64,000 nt of DNA from Thioploca ingrica (GTDB taxonomy: Bacteria > Pseudomonadota > Gammaproteobacteria > Beggiatoales > Beggiatoaceae). The stretch spans positions 992,001 through 1,056,000 of the forward strand of contig AP014633.1 in the NCBI GenBank assembly GCA_000828835.1, given 5' to 3'. The position numbers were made by a program, and so were the translations under genes. Positions within the stretch are counted from its first letter, which is position 1. Each line of letters starts with the position of its first letter. Shown here in pieces: positions 36,541 to 45,482 of the stretch. A model generated the notes under the pieces. That model did not search any database, was not told the DNA's origin, and worked only from the letters and a program-made list of their open reading frames with translations.

Positions 36541-38252
36541 TGAATACTAACGCTTATCTGCAACTCGGCTTGTTCATGGGCATACTGTTACTGACCGTCA
36601 AACCGCTCGGTGGGTATATTGCTCAGCTCATGGCAGACAAACCGGCGAGATTAAACCGGTTTGGCCAATCCATTGAACGCGCAATCTATCGGCTGTGCGG
36701 CATCCAAGCCGATGTTGAAATGAATTGGAAACAATATGCCGGCGCGGTGATCCTGTTTAATTTGCTGGGCGTGTTGGCGGTGTATGCTCTGCAACGTTTG
36801 CAGGGACTACTGCCGCTGAATCCGCAAGCTTTTGGCGCAGTTAAACCGGATACAGCGTTTAATACCGCAATCAGCTTTGTCACCAATACTAATTGGCAAA
36901 GTTATGCTGGCGAAAGCACGATGAGTTATCTCACCCAAATGCTGGGTCTCACGGTGCAAAACTTCCTGTCAGCCGCGACCGGTCTTGCTGTCGGGATAAC
37001 GCTGATTCGTGGTTTTGCTCGTCATAACGCCCTAACTCTTGGCAATTTTTGGGTCGATTTGACTCGCAGTATCCTCTATCTGCTGTTACCGCTGGCGTTA
37101 CTTTTGGCAGTATTGTTGATGAGTCAAGGGGTCATCCAGAATTTCGAGGGTTACCGGAAAATCCATACGCTTCAAGCCACTACTCAAACTCTCGCGATGG
37201 GGCCAGTGGCGTCACAGGAAGCCATCAAGATGCTTGGCGTCAATGGCGGTGGTTTTTTTAACGCCAATTCCGCGCATCCCTACGAGAATCCGACCCCACT
37301 CACCAATTTCTGGCAAATGCTGGCGATTTTTCTGATTCCAGCAGCGCTCTGTTATACCTTCGGGCAGATGGTGGGCGATACCCGTCAGGGCTGGGCGATA
37401 TTAACGGCGATGAGCCTCGTGTTTGTCATCATGGCCACCGCCACGATTTGGGCAGAGCAGCAGGGAAATCCAAGCTTCACCGCTAGCGGCGTGGACCAAA
37501 TGAGCAGCGCCATGCAAGCCGGAGGAAATATGGAAGGGAAAGAAACTCGCTTTGGCATTGTCGCTTCGGCCTTGTTCGCTGCCATCACCACGGCGGCTTC
37601 TTGTGGGGCAGTTAATGCGATGCACGATTCGTTTACTCCTCTGGGCGGATTGGCGCCTTTGTGGTTGATGCAACTGGGTGAGGTTATTTTTGGGGGAATC
37701 GGGGCTGGGCTTTATGGCATGTTGATTTTTGTACTGCTGGCGGTGTTTATCGCTGGGCTGATGATTGGTCGCACCCCAGAATACCTCGGTAAAAAAATCG
37801 AAGCATTCGAGATAAAAATGATTTCGCTGAGTATCCTGATAACGCCCCTATTAATCCTGGTCGGAACGGCGCTAGCCTTAATAGTCGGCAAAGCCAGCAT
37901 TTTTAATTCTGGCCCACATGGTTTTAGTGAAGTCTTATACGCCCTCAGTTCGGCAGCCAACAATAATGGCAGCGCCTTTGCGGGGTTGGCGGCAGATACC
38001 CCATTTTACAATGTGCTGCTGGCAGTAACGATGTGGATAGGGCGCTTTGGGGTTATCGTACTGGTACTGGCGATGGCTGGTTCGTTTGCCCGCAAACAGC
38101 GGCTGGCAGTCACGGTGGGTACATTGCCGACGCATGGGCCGCTATTTGTGACGCTGCTGATTAGCGTGGTGATCGTGGTGGGCGCGCTCACCTATTTACC
38201 GGCGTTAGTATTGGGACCGGTGGTAGAGCATTTATTGATGCTAGGACATTAA
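36540..38252 (+). CDS. kdpA: Potassium-transporting ATPase subunit A
   Basis: The 570-residue channel-like subunit (557 in E. coli) binds and passes potassium. Signs include [20 protein letters not shown], the first selectivity loop, [40 protein letters not shown] and [14 protein letters not shown], the other P-loops with their glycines. About ten membrane segments are present. It is translationally coupled to kdpF. Codon use is GC-rich compared with the genes before 35400 and after 41300, so transfer of the operon is likely. Confidence 0.96.
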   Translation: MNTNAYLQLGLFMGILLLTVKPLGGYIAQLMADKPARLNRFGQSIERAIYRLCGIQADVEMNWKQYAGAVILFNLLGVLAVYALQRLQGLLPLNPQAFGAVKPDTAFNTAISFVTNTNWQSYAGESTMSYLTQMLGLTVQNFLSAATGLAVGITLIRGFARHNALTLGNFWVDLTRSILYLLLPLALLLAVLLMSQGVIQNFEGYRKIHTLQATTQTLAMGPVASQEAIKMLGVNGGGFFNANSAHPYENPTPLTNFWQMLAIFLIPAALCYTFGQMVGDTRQGWAILTAMSLVFVIMATATIWAEQQGNPSFTASGVDQMSSAMQAGGNMEGKETRFGIVASALFAAITTAASCGAVNAMHDSFTPLGGLAPLWLMQLGEVIFGGIGAGLYGMLIFVLLAVFIAGLMIGRTPEYLGKKIEAFEIKMISLSILITPLLILVGTALALIVGKASIFNSGPHGFSEVLYALSSAANNNGSAFAGLAADTPFYNVLLAVTMWIGRFGVIVLVLAMAGSFARKQRLAVTVGTLPTHGPLFVTLLISVVIVVGALTYLPALVLGPVVEHLLMLGH

Positions 38253-38265
38253 AGGAAAACAACGT

Positions 38266-40341
38266 ATGTCGCATAAAGTCAAGCTTTCATTACTCGATCC
38301 GGTGCTACTGAAACCGGCGCTGTTCGACGCGGTGCGTTGGTTGGCGCCCCGATGGCAACTCCGCAATCCCGTGATGTTCGTGGTTTACCTGGGCAGTTTG
38401 CTGACGACTTTTCTGGGCTTTCAAGCTTTACTGGGAACCGGTGAAGCATCGGTCTATTTTATCTTCGCTATCGCGCTTTGGCTGTGGTTCACCGTGTTAT
38501 TCGCCAACTTCGCTCAAGCACTGGCTGAAGGTCGTAGCAAAGCGCAAGCAGCGGCATTGCGTGGCGCTAAGCAGGAGGTCGCCGCCAAAAAACTGGTTAT
38601 GCCCCAATATGGCTCAACCTGGGTCACGGTGAGCGGTATAACGTTGCGCAAGGGCGATGTCGTGCTAGTGGAAACGGGCGACGTGATTCCAGCAGACGGC
38701 GAAGTCATCGAGGGAGTCGCCTCAGTGGACGAATCAGCGATCACGGGCGAATCCGCGCCGGTCATTCGTGAAGCTGGTGGGGATTTCAGCGCCGTTACCG
38801 GCGGCACCCGGGTATTATCAGACTGGCTGGTGATGCGGGTTACCGTCAACCCGGGGGAAGCATTTCTTGACCGAATGATCGCCATGGTAGAAGGTGCGCG
38901 ACGGCAGAAAACGCCCAACGAAATTGCCCTAACCATCCTGCTGGTGGCGCTCACCATCATTTTTCTGCTGGTTACCGTTACCCTGCTACCGTTTTCGCTA
39001 TTTAGCGTCAGTATGACGGGAAGTAGTCAGCCGATTACAGTCACCGTGCTGGTCGCGTTGCTGGTATGCCTAATCCCTACCACGATTGGTGGCTTGCTGT
39101 CAGCGATTGGCGTGGCCGGGATGAGCCGCATGATGCAGGCCAATGTGATCGCCGCCTCCGGTCGCGCCATTGAAGCCGCCGGCGATGTAGATGTTCTGCT
39201 GCTTGATAAAACTGGCACGATTACGCTTGGCAATCGTCAAGCCGCTGCTTTTCTACCGGTGCCGGGCGTGGCGGAAAAACAACTAGCCGATGCCGCACAA
39301 CTGGCTTCGCTTGCCGACGAAACGCCGGAAGGTCGCAGTATCGTGGTGCTCGCCAAGCAGAAGTTTAATTTGCGTGAGCGGCCTATTCAAGCACTGAATG
39401 CGCATTTTGTTCCCTTCACGGCGCAGACTCGCATGAGCGGCGTAAACCTCGGCGATCGCCAGATTCGCAAAGGGGCGGCAAGTGCCCTCCGTAAACATAT
39501 TGAAGCGCAGGGGCAAACCAGCCTGCCGGCGATTGCTGAGCGAGTGGAGGAAGTAGCGCGGCGTGGCAGTACCCCGATGGTGGTTGCCGACGGCGCCCGT
39601 GAGTTAGGCGTGATTGAACTCAAAGACATCGTGAAAGGCGGTATCAAGGAACGTTTTGCCGAACTTCGCCGCATGGGAATTAAAACGGTGATGATCACGG
39701 GCGACAACGGTCTGACTGCCGCTGCCATCGCCGCTGAGGCCGGTGTTGACGACTTCCTTGCAGAAGCCACGCCCGAAACCAAACTGAAATTGATCCGCAG
39801 CTATCAAGCAGAAGGACGGCTAGTGGCGATGACCGGCGACGGCACCAACGATGCGCCGGCATTAGCGCAAGCGGATGTAGCCGTCGTGATGAATACCGGT
39901 ACGCAGGCGGCGAAAGAAGCCGGCAATATGGTCGATCTTGACTCAAATCCAACTAAATTGATCGAAATTGTCGAGATCGGCAAACAGATGCTGATGACCC
40001 GCGGTGCACTTACTACTTTCAGTATCGCCAACGATGTCGCCAAATATTTCGCTATCATTCCGGCGGCCTTTGCTAGTACTTATCCTCAACTCAATGCGCT
40101 CAACGTGATGGGACTCAACAGCCCGTCCAGCGCCATCCTGTCGGCGGTCATCTTCAACGCCTTGATTATCGTGTTTCTTATTCCGCTGGCTTTGAAGGGT
40201 GTGAAGTATCGGGCATTGGGCGCGGCGACGTTATTGCGGCGTAATCTGTTAAGTTATGGCTTAGGCGGTTTAACAGTCCCTTTTGTAGGCATCAAATTGA
40301 TTGATATCCTACTCAGTCTGTTGGGAGGAGTTTCGTCATGA
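38266..40341 (+). CDS. kdpB: Potassium-transporting ATPase ATP-binding subunit B
   Basis: The 691-residue P-type ATPase (682 in E. coli) energises potassium uptake. It has the TGES motif ([16 protein letters not shown]), the phosphorylated aspartate Asp314 in [13 protein letters not shown], and the hinge [19 protein letters not shown]. It follows kdpA by 13 bp and overlaps kdpC by 4 bp. Motifs are intact, so the pump should be active. GC-rich codon use continues through this gene. Confidence 0.97.
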   Translation: MSHKVKLSLLDPVLLKPALFDAVRWLAPRWQLRNPVMFVVYLGSLLTTFLGFQALLGTGEASVYFIFAIALWLWFTVLFANFAQALAEGRSKAQAAALRGAKQEVAAKKLVMPQYGSTWVTVSGITLRKGDVVLVETGDVIPADGEVIEGVASVDESAITGESAPVIREAGGDFSAVTGGTRVLSDWLVMRVTVNPGEAFLDRMIAMVEGARRQKTPNEIALTILLVALTIIFLLVTVTLLPFSLFSVSMTGSSQPITVTVLVALLVCLIPTTIGGLLSAIGVAGMSRMMQANVIAASGRAIEAAGDVDVLLLDKTGTITLGNRQAAAFLPVPGVAEKQLADAAQLASLADETPEGRSIVVLAKQKFNLRERPIQALNAHFVPFTAQTRMSGVNLGDRQIRKGAASALRKHIEAQGQTSLPAIAERVEEVARRGSTPMVVADGARELGVIELKDIVKGGIKERFAELRRMGIKTVMITGDNGLTAAAIAAEAGVDDFLAEATPETKLKLIRSYQAEGRLVAMTGDGTNDAPALAQADVAVVMNTGTQAAKEAGNMVDLDSNPTKLIEIVEIGKQMLMTRGALTTFSIANDVAKYFAIIPAAFASTYPQLNALNVMGLNSPSSAILSAVIFNALIIVFLIPLALKGVKYRALGAATLLRRNLLSYGLGGLTVPFVGIKLIDILLSLLGGVSS

Positions 40342-40940
40342 AAACTTTAATTCGTCCCGCTGTCAGTTTATTGCTGTTATTGAGTATGGTGACTGGCGTA
40401 ATTTATCCCTTACTGGTCACTGGTATCGGCCAATTGCTTTTTCCTCGGCAAGTAACCGGCAGCTTGATTGAACAGAATGGCCAGTGGGTTGGCTCCAGCT
40501 TGATTGGACAACATTTCACTGATCCGAAATATTTCTGGGGACGCCCTTCCGCCACCGCGTCTTATCCCTATAACGCTACTGCTTCCGGGGGTTCCAATTT
40601 TGGCCCGCTCAATCCGGCGTTATTGGTTACCGTGACTGCCCGGATAGCCGCGCTGCGGGAAGTTGACCCCGATAATCCTCTTCCCATTCCCGTCGATTTA
40701 GTGACCACCTCAGCTAGCGGCCTGGATCCGCATATCAGTCCAGCAGCGGCAGCCTATCAGCTTGAACGTATCACCAAACTTCGCCGGTTAGCGCCGGATC
40801 AAGTGCTGGCATTGGTGCATCAACACACTGAAGCCCCTCAATTGGAATTTCTTGGCGAATATCGAGTCAATGTGCTGCGCTTGAATTTGGCGCTGGATCG
40901 ACTGTCAGGCGATGCTAGCAACCGATTAAGTCCCCCCTAA
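40338..40940 (+). CDS. kdpC: Potassium-transporting ATPase subunit C
   Basis: The 200-residue subunit has one N-terminal membrane helix and the conserved [23 protein letters not shown] start, [33 protein letters not shown] and [16 protein letters not shown]. KdpC assists ATP use by KdpB. It ends the operon; no kdpD or kdpE sensor genes follow, whereas a repeat hairpin does. Control of the operon is therefore unknown from this window. Confidence 0.95.
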   Translation: MKTLIRPAVSLLLLLSMVTGVIYPLLVTGIGQLLFPRQVTGSLIEQNGQWVGSSLIGQHFTDPKYFWGRPSATASYPYNATASGGSNFGPLNPALLVTVTARIAALREVDPDNPLPIPVDLVTTSASGLDPHISPAAAAYQLERITKLRRLAPDQVLALVHQHTEAPQLEFLGEYRVNVLRLNLALDRLSGDASNRLSPP

Positions 40941-40961
40941 CTTCCCTTTTTCAAAGGGGGG
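40932..40961. terminator. G/C-tract hairpin at the kdp operon end
   Basis: cccccc (40932-40937) can pair with gggggg (40956-40961), and inside cccttt pairs with aaaggg. It overlaps the kdpC stop codon. No T-run follows, so it is either a repeat copy or a weak terminator. Confidence 0.45.
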
Positions 40962-41302
40962 AACTTCTCAAGCCAGGTAAGGTGTGCCTATGCGGTATTC
41001 CGTCGGGGTAAAATGACGATAGCAATTTTCAACCATTTAATTTTAATCTTTTGATCTTTTACACGAAATTGTATTAGGTCGAAGAACATAACATTAAATA
41101 TTTAATTAAAATTTAATAACTTAAATTCAATTTTGTTTTCAATTTAAATACTTAGTTATTTAGAAAAATTTAGGAGAAAAATAAAATTAAATTAAGTAAA
41201 CTTTCTAAGTAAGCTGGAACCTTGTTAAACCCAGTCAGAAAGTCGACGGTCGAACCCGCGTAGCGAGATTTCATCCAATCTATAATAAATGCTAATTAAG
41301 CA
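40962..41302. other. AT-rich intergenic region
   Basis: Composition changes sharply from GC-rich kdp to AT-rich DNA. No gene recognised. A block gcggtattccgtcggggtaaa at about 40992 resembles parts of the repeats near 12400 and 34025. Confidence 0.45.
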
Positions 41303-41593
41303 ATGATAAAACTTAAAAATAAGGATATTAAAAATCCTAAATTAATTTATTTAAAAGGTATTTTATTCTTACTTATTTTAATAATATCAGCGAGTTTAAT
41401 ATTAGTAAAAACCAAAAGTTGGATAATCGGTTTTTTACTATTATTAGTTATTTGGTCATCAGCTCGGTTTTATTATTTTATGTTTTATGTAGTTGAGAAA
41501 TATGTTAATTCAAATTATAAATTTAGCGGTATTCTGCATTTTTTAAAGTACTTGATTTCAGAACGAGGCAACCCAAGAAATAACAATGGATAA
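41303..41593 (+). CDS. Hypothetical membrane protein
   Basis: The 96-residue protein has two hydrophobic segments, LKGILFLLILIISASLIL at about 18-36 and IIGFLLLLVIWSSARFYYFM near 41-60, with basic ends. No family recognised. No strong ribosome site precedes the ATG. It is 27 bp before the DUF3301 gene on the same strand, so they may be co-transcribed. Confidence 0.5.
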   Translation: MIKLKNKDIKNPKLIYLKGILFLLILIISASLILVKTKSWIIGFLLLLVIWSSARFYYFMFYVVEKYVNSNYKFSGILHFLKYLISERGNPRNNNG

Positions 41594-41620
41594 ATTTCGT
41601 TTGTTTATTTATGGTAAGTC

Positions 41621-41944
41621 ATGAATTCACTTAATTTACTCATTTTACTTGGCTTAATAACTTGGTTGTGGTTTGATACCCAACGTAGTCAAGAAGCAGC
41701 TAAAACGATTTGTAAACAAATATGCAATCAATTCAATTTACAACTGTTGGATGATACGATTGCGTTAGCGCAAATTCGTTTACAACGTAATAGTCGTGGT
41801 TGGTTACAGCTAAAAAGGATTTATGAATTTGAATTTTCTGATAGTGGCAATAGTCGCCAACGAGGTATTATTATGATGCGAGGTAATGCCCTGGAGATAT
41901 TAGAACTACCTGGTTATATGGACAGAGTTATTTTACCCGTTTAA
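41621..41944 (+). CDS. DUF3301 family protein
   Basis: The 107-residue protein begins with one membrane segment, LNLLILLGLITWLWFD, followed by RSQEAAKTICKQICNQFNLQ and QLLDDTIAL, then RLQRNSRGWLQLKRIYEFEF, the conserved DUF3301 pattern, and RGIIMMRGNALEILELPGY at the end. Function unknown; the family is limited to gammaproteobacteria and relatives. Its end overlaps the convergent sspB gene by 17 bp. Confidence 0.85.
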   Translation: MNSLNLLILLGLITWLWFDTQRSQEAAKTICKQICNQFNLQLLDDTIALAQIRLQRNSRGWLQLKRIYEFEFSDSGNSRQRGIIMMRGNALEILELPGYMDRVILPV

Positions 41945-42317
41945 GTACGGGTTTAGAACGGGGAGGTGGTTGAGGGGTAGAAGTTGGCGGTGGCGTTTCA
42001 TCTACATTTTCTTCGGGTTTAAAAAACATTCCTTTGCCATTTTCTTTAGCATAAACAGCTAATATCGCTGAGACTGGAACAAAAATAGAAAAAGCATGGC
42101 CGGAAAAGCGAGCGCTAAAACTGACCCAATCATTATCTAATGTCAATCCTTGTACTGCCGTCGGTGAAGTATTCAAAATAATTTTACCATTTTCAATATA
42201 TTGATGAGGTACTTCGACTTTGGGTTGAGTTGCATCGACTAATAAATAAGGTGTTAACCCATTATCAACGATCCATTGATGAATGGCGCGTAATAGATAA
42301 GGTCGCATTGAAGTCAT
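41928..42317 (-). CDS. sspB: ClpXP protease specificity-enhancing factor SspB
   Basis: The 129-residue protein fits SspB: RPYLLRAIHQWIVDNGLTPY then LLVDA, NGKIILNTSPTAVQGLTLDN, FSARFSGHAFSIFVPVSAIL and AVYAKENGKGMFF. SspB delivers ssrA-tagged peptides to ClpXP. The tail after residue 115 is short and Pro-rich, and should bind ClpX. In many relatives the order is petABC-sspA-sspB; here sspB follows petC directly by about 100 bp and sspA is missing. AAGGA precedes the first of two possible ATGs. Confidence 0.93.
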   Translation of the reverse strand: MTSMRPYLLRAIHQWIVDNGLTPYLLVDATQPKVEVPHQYIENGKIILNTSPTAVQGLTLDNDWVSFSARFSGHAFSIFVPVSAILAVYAKENGKGMFFKPEENVDETPPPTSTPQPPPRSKPVLKRVK

Positions 42318-42343
42318 CTGCTCATTTCCTTTTTTCAGTTATA

Positions 42344-42389
42344 AGTTATCAGTTATCAGTATTAGCAACTTAGCTATTCGCTGATAACT
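42344..42389. repeat. Inverted repeat between petC and sspB
   Basis: agttatcag stands twice at 42344-42359 and its inverse ctgataact at 42381-42389. It is in the place where sspA would be expected. A similar ctgataactgac block is near 26320. Confidence 0.5.
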
Positions 42390-42415
42390 GACAACCGTTC
42401 ACTGCTAACGGTTAG

Positions 42416-43174
42416 TTAGTGTACATCACGCCAATATTCATGTTTCAATAAATAAGCGACAATTGAAAAGATAATCAAGAATAGTATCACTTTCCAACCG
42501 AGTTCTTGACGTTGCAATTTAGCGGGTTCACCAATATAATCCAAGAAACTCACTAAATTACGAACATCTTGCTGATAGTTATTCACTTTTTCTTGATATT
42601 CCTGTTCGGTCATTTTATCTTTGTCAACCAATTCAAGACCGGCTATCACTTCATGAGTATTGCCTTGTGCATCCATCACTTGCTCATAAACCGGTTTTTG
42701 CCAACCTTGTCGACCCCATAATACATGTGGCATACCGACATCTTTAAATACCAGGTTGTTTACACCCAATGGACGAGCCGGATCCAAGTAGAAACTTAAT
42801 AAATAGGTATATAGCCAATCAACTCCTCTGGCACGAGCAATGACACTTAAATCGGGCGGAATGACACCAAACCAATTGACACTATCGGTTCCTTTCATGC
42901 CAATATTCATCATTTCACCGACTTTTTCAGCGGTAAACATGAGATTTTCTTGTAACTCTTCTTTAGTAAGACCGAGGTCATTACCCATTCGTTCAAACCG
43001 AACATAATTGGCAGAATGACAACCCATACAATAATTTACAAATAGTTTAGCACCGGTTTGTAACGCTGCTTTATCAGTAATATTAATATTGGCTGGTTGT
43101 AATTTAAGCTCGCCGCCACTGGCAAAAACTATCATGGGTAATAACAATGTGAGAGCTAAGATCAATCTTTTCAT
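42416..43174 (-). CDS. petC: Ubiquinol-cytochrome c reductase, cytochrome c1
   Basis: The 252-residue periplasmic protein has a signal peptide (1-18), the covalent haem site CMGCH at 49-53 (VNYCMGCHSANYVRFERMG), a GMPHVLWGRQGWQKP region for the axial Met side, and a C-terminal anchor VILFLIIFSIVAYLLK. It takes electrons from the Rieske protein and passes them to a soluble cytochrome. Third gene of petABC; its ATG overlaps the cytochrome b stop. Confidence 0.96.
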   Translation of the reverse strand: MKRLILALTLLLPMIVFASGGELKLQPANINITDKAALQTGAKLFVNYCMGCHSANYVRFERMGNDLGLTKEELQENLMFTAEKVGEMMNIGMKGTDSVNWFGVIPPDLSVIARARGVDWLYTYLLSFYLDPARPLGVNNLVFKDVGMPHVLWGRQGWQKPVYEQVMDAQGNTHEVIAGLELVDKDKMTEQEYQEKVNNYQQDVRNLVSFLDYIGEPAKLQRQELGWKVILFLIIFSIVAYLLKHEYWRDVH

Positions 43175-44406
43175 TAGTAAGTCACCCTCTGTGGCAGCGG
43201 TTTGGTCTTATCCCAAACGGAATAGAATGGCATTAATAGGAAGAATGCGAAGTAGATAACCGTGAATATAAGCGCAATCTTGGTATAAAGTGGTTCTGCT
43301 GGCCACATGCCTAAAATACCTAAGCCGATGAAGCTAATGCTGAACAACAGTAGCGCGAATTTGTAAATCCACCCTTTGTAACGAATCGATTTAACCGGAC
43401 TGCGATCCAACCAAGGGAGTAAAAACCATACCACGATAGAAGCACCCATCGCAATAACACCCAGTAACTTATCCGGTATCGCTCGTAAAATGGCATAGAA
43501 AGGGGTGAAATACCATAAAGGCGCAATGTGAGTTGGTGTTTTCATCGGATCAGCCGGGAAGAAGTTATTAGCTTCCAGGAAATATCCCCGCATTTCGGGG
43601 GCGTAAAAAACCACTAAAGCAAAGATAATCAAAAAGATACCAAAACCAAAAATATCTTTTACCGTGTAATAAGGATGGAAGGGAATACCATCTAATGGAA
43701 TACCGGTGTTGGGATCTTTAGTTTTCTTGATTTCAATGCCATCGGGGTTGTTGGAGCCAATGCCAGTGTGGTGTAAAGCTAAAATATGAACCACCACGAG
43801 AGCCAAGAGAATAATCGGCATGGAAACGACATGATAAGCAAAGAAACGGTTTAAAGTCACATCGGATACCACATAGTCACCACGAATCCATACTGCTAAA
43901 TCTTCTCCAACCCAAGGAATAGCACTAAAGAGAGAAATAATCACCTGTGCACCCCAGTATGACATTTGTCCCCAAGGCAATAAATAACCTAAAAAAGATT
44001 CCGCCATCAGGGCTAAATAAATCAACATACCGATAATCCAGAGTAATTCCCGTGGTTGTCGATAAGAACCATATAACAGCGCACGGAACATATGTAGATA
44101 AATGGCGATGAAGAAAAATGAACCACCGGTTGAATGCAGATAACGAATTAACCAACCATAGTTCACATCGCGCATGATGTATTCAACCGAACCGAATGCT
44201 AAAGTGGCGTCCGGTTTGTAGCTCATCGCTAGAAAAATACCACTGACGATCTGGAGAACCAATACTAATATAGCTATTGAGCCAAAATAATACCAAAAAT
44301 TGAAATTCTTCGGTGCATAATATTTTGCTAGATGCTCATCCCACATTTTAGTTAGTGGAAATCGAGCATCTACCCATTCCAAACTCGCGGTGAGAAGTCT
44401 ATTCAT
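43174..44406 (-). CDS. petB: Ubiquinol-cytochrome c reductase, cytochrome b
   Basis: The 410-residue integral membrane subunit binds two b haems and both quinone sites. It shows the paired histidines on helices B and D: RYLHSTGGSFFFIAIYLHMF and FFAYHVVSMPIILLALVVVH, then LALHHTGIGSNNP, and the quinol-site PEWY-equivalent HIAPLWYFTPFYAILRAIPDK. Full length. It sits between petA and petC with one-base overlaps on each side. Confidence 0.97.
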   Translation of the reverse strand: MNRLLTASLEWVDARFPLTKMWDEHLAKYYAPKNFNFWYYFGSIAILVLVLQIVSGIFLAMSYKPDATLAFGSVEYIMRDVNYGWLIRYLHSTGGSFFFIAIYLHMFRALLYGSYRQPRELLWIIGMLIYLALMAESFLGYLLPWGQMSYWGAQVIISLFSAIPWVGEDLAVWIRGDYVVSDVTLNRFFAYHVVSMPIILLALVVVHILALHHTGIGSNNPDGIEIKKTKDPNTGIPLDGIPFHPYYTVKDIFGFGIFLIIFALVVFYAPEMRGYFLEANNFFPADPMKTPTHIAPLWYFTPFYAILRAIPDKLLGVIAMGASIVVWFLLPWLDRSPVKSIRYKGWIYKFALLLFSISFIGLGILGMWPAEPLYTKIALIFTVIYFAFFLLMPFYSVWDKTKPLPQRVTY

Positions 44407-45038
44407 TAAGCTGCTCCTTCTTTATGATCAACACCTACCATAATTTTCGTTTCACTCAGATAGGTATAAGGTGGAACAACTAAATTGAGCGGCGCCGGTA
44501 CACCTTGATATACTCGTCCCGCTAAATCAAACAATGAACCATGACAAGGACAGAAGAATCCGCCTTTCCAACCTTCGCGTATACTGGCCGCTTGTGGATC
44601 ATCTTTTTTCACAAAGCTGGGTGAACAACCCAGATGGGTACAGATGCCGATGACCACAAGATACTCTGGTTTAAGAGAACGCGTTGCATTTTGAGCATAT
44701 TTTGGCTGTTGTATTGCTTCTGAATTCGGATCACGCAATAACGCATTGAGTGATTCCAGTTCCTGCAAATTTTCTTGGGTACGCCGCACGATCCAAATAG
44801 GCTTACCCCGCCATTCTACAGTAAGCCTTTGTCCAGGCTCAATTTTACTGATGTCAACCTCAACGGGTGCACCCGCTGCTTGGGTTTTGGCACTGGGTTG
44901 CATAGATAAAATGAAAGGGACAGCAGTGAACCCGACGCCCACTGCACCCACTACTGTCGTTGCGGCAATTAAAAATCGGCGTCTGCCCTTATCATCTATC
45001 CCCTCTGTCATGCCCTCGGCTGTACTGTTCGTACTCAT
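44406..45038 (-). CDS. petA: Ubiquinol-cytochrome c reductase, Rieske iron-sulfur subunit
   Basis: The 210-residue protein has a twin-arginine start (KGRRRFLIAATTVVGAVGV) that forms the membrane anchor, and the Rieske cluster boxes CTHLGC (Cys133, His135, Cys138) and CPCHGS (Cys163, Cys165, His166). All four cluster ligands and the disulfide pair are there. First gene of the bc1 operon; AAGGAG-like site (CAAGGAGAATGTAACTTAC) precedes the ATG. Confidence 0.96.
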   Translation of the reverse strand: MSTNSTAEGMTEGIDDKGRRRFLIAATTVVGAVGVGFTAVPFILSMQPSAKTQAAGAPVEVDISKIEPGQRLTVEWRGKPIWIVRRTQENLQELESLNALLRDPNSEAIQQPKYAQNATRSLKPEYLVVIGICTHLGCSPSFVKKDDPQAASIREGWKGGFFCPCHGSLFDLAGRVYQGVPAPLNLVVPPYTYLSETKIMVGVDHKEGAA

Positions 45039-45482
45039 GTAAGTTACATTCTCCTTGTAAGTGGTTTGATTTCAAATGAAAGTCAATAACATCTCTCTCA
45101 CTAAACCGTGAATGAGGTCATAATAAAAAAGAAGCCAACGCACCGTCAGAGAAATGACTTTCTAAACGGTGGTGACTCATTTGTATCAGGGTCAAGTTAT
45201 TAATTAGGCAGAGGTGATTAACTTTAATTAATGCTAAATAAATTTAATACGACCTCCTCCAAGAGTTGCCTACTCAATATATTTCAATTTCAGTATACGA
45301 GATGACAATAATACTCTTTTTAGGAAGGGATACTGCTTAAAAAATTCCCTAGATACCGATGCTAATCCGTAAATAGTCTTTTATTATAAATAAATTTCTA
45401 AAACTTACCAAACAATTATTTAACGGTTTGAATCCACTTATCCAGTCTTTCAAACTCGATGTTACTACCACGAACTTAATAT
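45039..45482. other. Intergenic region between petA and gspD
   Basis: It holds the bc1 promoter side. A 19-codon startless piece ending RLDKWIQTVK lies just after the gspD stop and may be the end of a lost gene. Nothing else recognised. Confidence 0.4.

Noticed and set aside
38266..40341. Many long minus-strand frames across kdpB
   Set aside because: They result from the GC-rich codon pattern of kdpB; none has a ribosome site or family pattern.
41241..41275. tRNA-like ggtcgaaccc stretch
   Set aside because: No cloverleaf arms could be formed around it.
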